NCBI GenBank assembly: GCA_020444325.1 | Contig: JAHLLD010000004.1 | Location: 289,644-353,643 of the forward strand | Direction of reading: 5' to 3' | Origin: a bacterium | Lineage (GTDB): Bacteria > Bacteroidota > Ignavibacteria > SZUA-365 | DNA length: 64,000 nucleotides | In this document: positions 60,960-64,000 of the stretch, in pieces | Layout of the letters: each line of letters begins with the position of its first letter | Numbering within the stretch: position 1 is the stretch's first letter | Translations under genes and position numbers: made by a program | Notes under the pieces: generated by a model | Told to the model about the DNA's origin: nothing | Database searches by the model: none | What the model saw: only the letters and a program-made list of their open reading frames with translations

Positions 60960-63125
60960 TTATTGTTGCACAAGGAGCGTCTGGCTGGTGGATGTTGTGC
61001 CCGTGGTCAGACGAACCATGTACACCCCGGGGGTGAGTCCTCGCACAGGTAAACGCGTCACATGCGTTCCGGCCGCGTACTCGGCAGAGACAGTGCTTCG
61101 CTGCTTTCTGCCCAGGAGATCGAATAATTCCACAGTCACTTCCGAGTGTGCAGGCAGACTGAAGTGCACGGAGATTGCGCTGCTGTGTACGGATGCGGGC
61201 TGCGGGGACAGCGCGTCGATGGTTGCATGCTGTGGCAGCGTAGCCGTGGGTGCTGCATCGGTGAGTGCATCGCTCATGCGATAGATCCCGTCGAACGCCG
61301 TCCTGAGATACAGCCTGTTCTGATCGTCGAATGTGAGCCCAAGAACCTCATCCGGTGCCACAGGCAATTCCGGAAGCTCGGCCTGCGCCCAGTAGAATCC
61401 GTCCTTCGTGCGGAGCAGACCGAGTTCGTTCTCTGTATTCCTGGAAGGTCGATACTCATAGACATTCCGATGGGCATCGAGAAGGAATTCGCCCAGGTTC
61501 TTTGAACCACCTTCGAGCACAACGTGCCAGCTGTCTCCCTGATCCGTGGAGCAATAAAGCGTTCGATTGCATTGGAGCAGTACGGCGCCGTTTCTTCCTT
61601 CCATCAGCCTGTAGTACCCGGGCCATTGGACGGTTTGCTCAGGAGTGATATCCTGCCATGTGACGGCATGGTCCGTGCTGCGAAAAACACCATTCGAGGA
61701 AAACGCGCAGAGCAGGGTGTTGCTTTCATGCAGTCCCATCGGCACGAGTTCCGTTCCGCTATACTTGTCCTCCGCCACTGTGGAGACATATTCCCAGCTT
61801 TGGCTCTGGTCGGTCGAGTGGTACACCTCTCCGTTCGCTGAGAAAAGGAAGAGGCCATTGTCGGTTTCAGCGAGTGAAGTTGCAGTGAATTGCAGCAGAT
61901 ACACCGGGGAAGGAACAAACCCTGTCAGGCTCCAGCTGATGCCTCCGTCCGTCGACCGGATGGAGGCGTTCAGTCCATAGGCCCTGGTATATCCATACAT
62001 CGCTCCGTCACGTGAGTAGAAGTAAGGTTCAATGAGATAGGGAACTTCTCCCAACTCAGGTGTGCGCCAACTGTCACCGTAATCCGTAGAGATCAGTTGT
62101 CTCTCACTCAGTCCGCAAAAGAGGTGTTGACCCGGCGTCGCGTCCATGCGCACGTATCTTCCCGCCATGAGCAATCCACAGCGCTGAAGCTCCCAGTGCT
62201 CTCCCATATCGGTACTGCGATGGATGTCAGGTAATGAGGCGAGGAGGAGTGATCCCTCAGTCGATTTGACGACGGCATTGATACCGGATTCAACCGGTGC
62301 TTTGAGGTTGTCCCAGCTACGGCCGTTGTCAGTCGAATGGTAGATGTTGTTTGAATTCCAGGTGAGCAGGGATTGGTCCGGTGCGCGGTTCATCCCCGAG
62401 ACGCTGCTATGCAGATACAGGCAGGATTCCCATGTATCTCCACCATCGGTGGAAACGAAATTCTCGTTTTCTTTGCAATAGAACAGAACATCGGTATCCC
62501 GGTAGAGGAGCGTGGGATACGGATCACCCCCATAGCCGGCGAGAATGCGTGTCCATTTCTGATCCCCGAGTGTGTACCGGTACAGGCCCTGCGTCCCTGC
62601 ATCGATAAACCAGTGGTTCTGGTCATCACCAACCCCGGATGGATTCGGAGGGAGCTTGGGGAGTCCTTCCTGCGTGATCTCAAACCAACCCTCAAACATG
62701 GTGCTGTTGTAAAACAGCTTGCCTTTCGACAGGATCAGGAACTGATGTTTCGGAGAGATATCGAGAAGTCGATAGTCCGATGGCATCTCAATCAGCTGCC
62801 AGGTCGCCCCCTCATCTGTCGAGGATAGTACTCCCTGCTCCGTGGGAAAATACAGCGTCCCATCGCGCAGGATTAATCTTGATGAACTTACAGTTTCGGA
62901 ATCCCTCAAGAGATATTCCCACGACGCACCGTCATCAGTGGATTTCAGGATCCCCCCAAATCCCTGATACGCAAGCACAGCGCCACTCGCTGCATTCATC
63001 ATCCCATTCACGTGAATATTGGCCGCATCCGGTCCGGGAAGCTTCTCCCACTGCTGTGCCAACAAGGTTACGGGCAGAGAACAGAACACGAGGGTTAACA
63101 CGAATAGTAGCCATTTCCCATTCAT
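60960..63125 (-). CDS. BNR/sialidase-type beta-propeller protein with T9SS sorting domain
   Basis: A 721-residue secreted protein. The ATG at 63125 is chosen because GGAG lies 6 bp upstream; an ATG at 63131 would abut the ribosome site. The signal peptide is LLFVLTLVFCSLPVTLLAQ. About ten Asp-box motifs of the form S-T-D-x-G-x-x-W are seen (STDDGASW, STDEGATW, STDGGDTW, STDNGRSW, STDYGDSW, STDQGDSW), as in BNR and sortilin/YCF48-like propellers. The end is a type A T9SS domain (LSPQPASVHSSAISVHFSLP, LFDLLGRKQR, GVYMVRL). There is no sialidase catalytic Arg triad that I can see, so binding or structural roles are as likely as hydrolysis. Confidence 0.85.
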   Translation of the reverse strand: MNGKWLLFVLTLVFCSLPVTLLAQQWEKLPGPDAANIHVNGMMNAASGAVLAYQGFGGILKSTDDGASWEYLLRDSETVSSSRLILRDGTLYFPTEQGVLSSTDEGATWQLIEMPSDYRLLDISPKHQFLILSKGKLFYNSTMFEGWFEITQEGLPKLPPNPSGVGDDQNHWFIDAGTQGLYRYTLGDQKWTRILAGYGGDPYPTLLYRDTDVLFYCKENENFVSTDGGDTWESCLYLHSSVSGMNRAPDQSLLTWNSNNIYHSTDNGRSWDNLKAPVESGINAVVKSTEGSLLLASLPDIHRSTDMGEHWELQRCGLLMAGRYVRMDATPGQHLFCGLSERQLISTDYGDSWRTPELGEVPYLIEPYFYSRDGAMYGYTRAYGLNASIRSTDGGISWSLTGFVPSPVYLLQFTATSLAETDNGLFLFSANGEVYHSTDQSQSWEYVSTVAEDKYSGTELVPMGLHESNTLLCAFSSNGVFRSTDHAVTWQDITPEQTVQWPGYYRLMEGRNGAVLLQCNRTLYCSTDQGDSWHVVLEGGSKNLGEFLLDAHRNVYEYRPSRNTENELGLLRTKDGFYWAQAELPELPVAPDEVLGLTFDDQNRLYLRTAFDGIYRMSDALTDAAPTATLPQHATIDALSPQPASVHSSAISVHFSLPAHSEVTVELFDLLGRKQRSTVSAEYAAGTHVTRLPVRGLTPGVYMVRLTTGTTSTSQTLLVQQ

Positions 63126-63380
63126 ATGCATCTCCGTGCTGGTGTCTGAAAAGGAGCAGTCTATGTCAACTGTATACCTGCCTTACCCTTCGAGGACGGT
63201 ACGTCGCAACAAAACGGACGAGGGACCACTCTACAGAAGCGAACTATTACCGATCAAGCAATCTGAATACGTATATAATACCACTGGGATTAGTAGAACA
63301 CAATGAGCGGGGCAATGTTACAGTTGGCGAGCCTTTCATCCCAGCCGATTTTCTGTAGGTATTTCTTGTTGAACCAGGTC

Positions 63381-63420
63381 GCTCCTGTAGCTCAGGTGGA
63401 TAGAGCATCTGCCTACCAAG
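63381..63420 (+). pseudogene. Truncated tRNA (5' half only)
   Basis: GCTCCTG (acceptor 5' strand), TA, GCTC-AGGTGGATA-GAGC (complete D arm), A, TCTGC, then an anticodon-loop-like CTACCAA. The sequence then stops matching: the 3' anticodon strand is GTGGA, giving only wobble-rich pairing, and no T-arm (GGTTCRAAYCC) or matching acceptor strand (CAGGAGC) occurs in the next 300 bp. The 5' half resembles tRNA-Arg or tRNA-Gly genes. It cannot make a working tRNA. Confidence 0.65.
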
Positions 63421-63469
63421 TGGAACTAACAGTTAAAATCATCCGTCCACCCGCAGGGATTTACGGGGA

Positions 63470-63546
63470 TTCTGAACAGTTGAGCCCTCAATCCGGGCGT
63501 GATTTCTGAACAGATTCTGGGAGATTTGTTCCGGAAATTCTGAACA
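63470..63546. repeat. Three TTCTGAACA motifs with 34-bp period
   Basis: TTCTGAACA occurs at 63470-63478, 63504-63512 and 63538-63546; the intervals are exactly 34 bp. Each is preceded by A/T (ATTCTGAACA or TTTCTGAACA) and contains the small palindrome TTC-T-GAA. The sequence between copies is not conserved. Confidence 0.75.
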
Positions 63547-63583
63547 ATCGTGGATGAATGGAACACAAACTGTACGGAATCGC

Positions 63584-63613
63584 TTGACAGTCAACCCCCC
63601 CCCACCGTACTTT
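63584..63613 (+). promoter_or_regulatory. Promoter-like element with C9 spacer tract
   Basis: TTGACA (63584-63589) is followed by an 18-bp spacer containing nine consecutive C (63595-63603) and then TACTTT (63608-63613). It points toward the gene starting at 63754. Homopolymer length changes would alter the -35/-10 spacing. Confidence 0.4.
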
Positions 63614-63753
63614 CTTCTCAGAAATGGATTTTGTAGTGCGAAACCTACAGCGTCTGGAGTGGATGTCCCTGCATCCATTGCCATTCCCGAGCTTTATTGA
63701 ATCAGAGCCCGCGGTCAAAGAGCAATCACATCTCCGATTACAGGTGGGGTAAG

Positions 63754-64000
63754 ATGAAGAGAATCGTCATTACAGTGTTGCTGCTCTTGTCGGTATCTGC
63801 GTACGGACAACCATACGAAACCGTATATCCTGACTATAACCCGATACCGTATACAGGCATTTTCGAACTGAACGAGCAGATTTACAGGGTTGGTCTGCAC
63901 AATATTATTGAGATTTCATCGGATCTTGGGAACACATGGGAGTCGCGGACGCCCGCTGTCCAACAGTTCAATATTATTCAGGTCACGTCATCGGAAAACT
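63754..64000 (+). CDS. Secreted protein, start of a BNR-like gene (3' end outside window)
   Basis: The ATG at 63754 is preceded by GGTGGGG. The first 82 residues are visible: a signal peptide (RIVITVLLLLSVSAYGQ), a Tyr/Pro-rich stretch, then ISSDLGNTWESRTP, an Asp-box motif like those of the neighbouring T9SS propeller. It is therefore probably another secreted beta-propeller, possibly a relative of the protein at 60960-63125. The frame is open to the window end. Confidence 0.7.
   Translation, partial: MKRIVITVLLLLSVSAYGQPYETVYPDYNPIPYTGIFELNEQIYRVGLHNIIEISSDLGNTWESRTPAVQQFNIIQVTSSEN

Larger units (their letters stand above)
63126..63753. other. 628-bp gap before the last gene
   Basis: This gap, less GC-rich by eye than the core, holds the promoter region of the - strand propeller gene, a truncated tRNA 5' half (63381-63420), three TTCTGAACA motifs spaced by 34 bp, and a promoter-like element with a C9 spacer tract (63584-63613). 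Small open frames here (for example 63163-63306) have no support. Confidence 0.6.

Noticed and set aside
63163..63306. 47-codon + strand frame (MSTVYLPYPS...)
   Set aside because: Weak ribosome site, no domain, and it lies in the upstream region of the propeller gene.
63381..63460. Complete tRNA gene
   Set aside because: No T-arm and no complementary acceptor strand follow; anticodon stem pairing depends on G-U pairs.
63303..63509. 68-codon + strand frame containing VAQVDRASAY
   Set aside because: That peptide is the well-known chance translation of a tRNA D-arm region; it supports the tRNA remnant, not a protein gene.

Overview
This window comes from a GC-rich Gram-negative bacterium of the Bacteroidota/Chlorobiota side of the FCB group (Ignavibacteria-, Kapabacteria- or Rhodothermia-like). 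The evidence is four proteins with type IX secretion (T9SS) C-terminal sorting domains of the PNPFNPST type, lipid A kinase LpxK, many signal peptides ending in A|Q, and several promoters resembling the Bacteroidota TTG-N19/20-TAnnTTTG pattern. The exact class cannot be fixed from this window. There is no rRNA, no complete tRNA, no CRISPR array, and no transposase or integrase.

Region 1 (1-33 kb) is mainly housekeeping. It begins with the redox repressor Rex (5' end cut off) and dxr-rseP. Next come a TPR protein, a secreted protein of unknown role and a MiaE-like tRNA hydroxylase in one run, then an IscU-like scaffold and sucD. A biotin-dependent carboxyltransferase/BCCP pair follows, then a four-gene overlapping operon (penicillin acylase, sirtuin, pyruvate kinase, T9SS cargo). 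After that: an OmpA/PD40 protein, a nitrilase-DUF374-LpxK run, a DksA-type zinc finger, MnmG, a beta-CASP metallo-hydrolase behind a fused 2-oxoacid dehydrogenase E1, HU, a YifB/ComM ATPase and a WecG/TagA glycosyltransferase.

Region 2 (33-39.5 kb) is a signalling island: a membrane histidine kinase with a CheY-like regulator, divergent from a rare fusion of an [FeFe]-hydrogenase-like sensor to a histidine kinase, which is followed directly by a receiver-PAS-kinase protein. A TGTGA-N6-TCACT site lies in the divergent region.

Region 3 (39.5-63 kb) is a surface-protein block, almost all on the + strand: a beta-helix T9SS protein, a large secreted IgGFc-binding-like protein, a two-component-propeller receptor ending in a PP2C/SpoIIE phosphatase, a beta-barrel, a 1996-residue TANFOR-type giant protein, an FN3 protein, an M28 peptidase with a 15-bp minisatellite at its signal-peptide junction, and a cytoplasmic SAP/Cys-rich protein. 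A BNR-propeller T9SS protein faces it on the - strand. Seven copies of a 17-bp palindrome, TATGCA-N5-TGCATA, sit in exactly three gaps that bound the transcription units of this block, at spacings of 42, 84, 33 and 33 bp. I regard this as the most interesting unexplained signal.

Region 4 (63.1-64 kb) looks accessory: a truncated tRNA 5' half, three TTCTGAACA motifs exactly 34 bp apart, and a promoter-like element with a C9 tract in its spacer, ahead of a secreted gene that runs off the window. This could be a phase-variable promoter.
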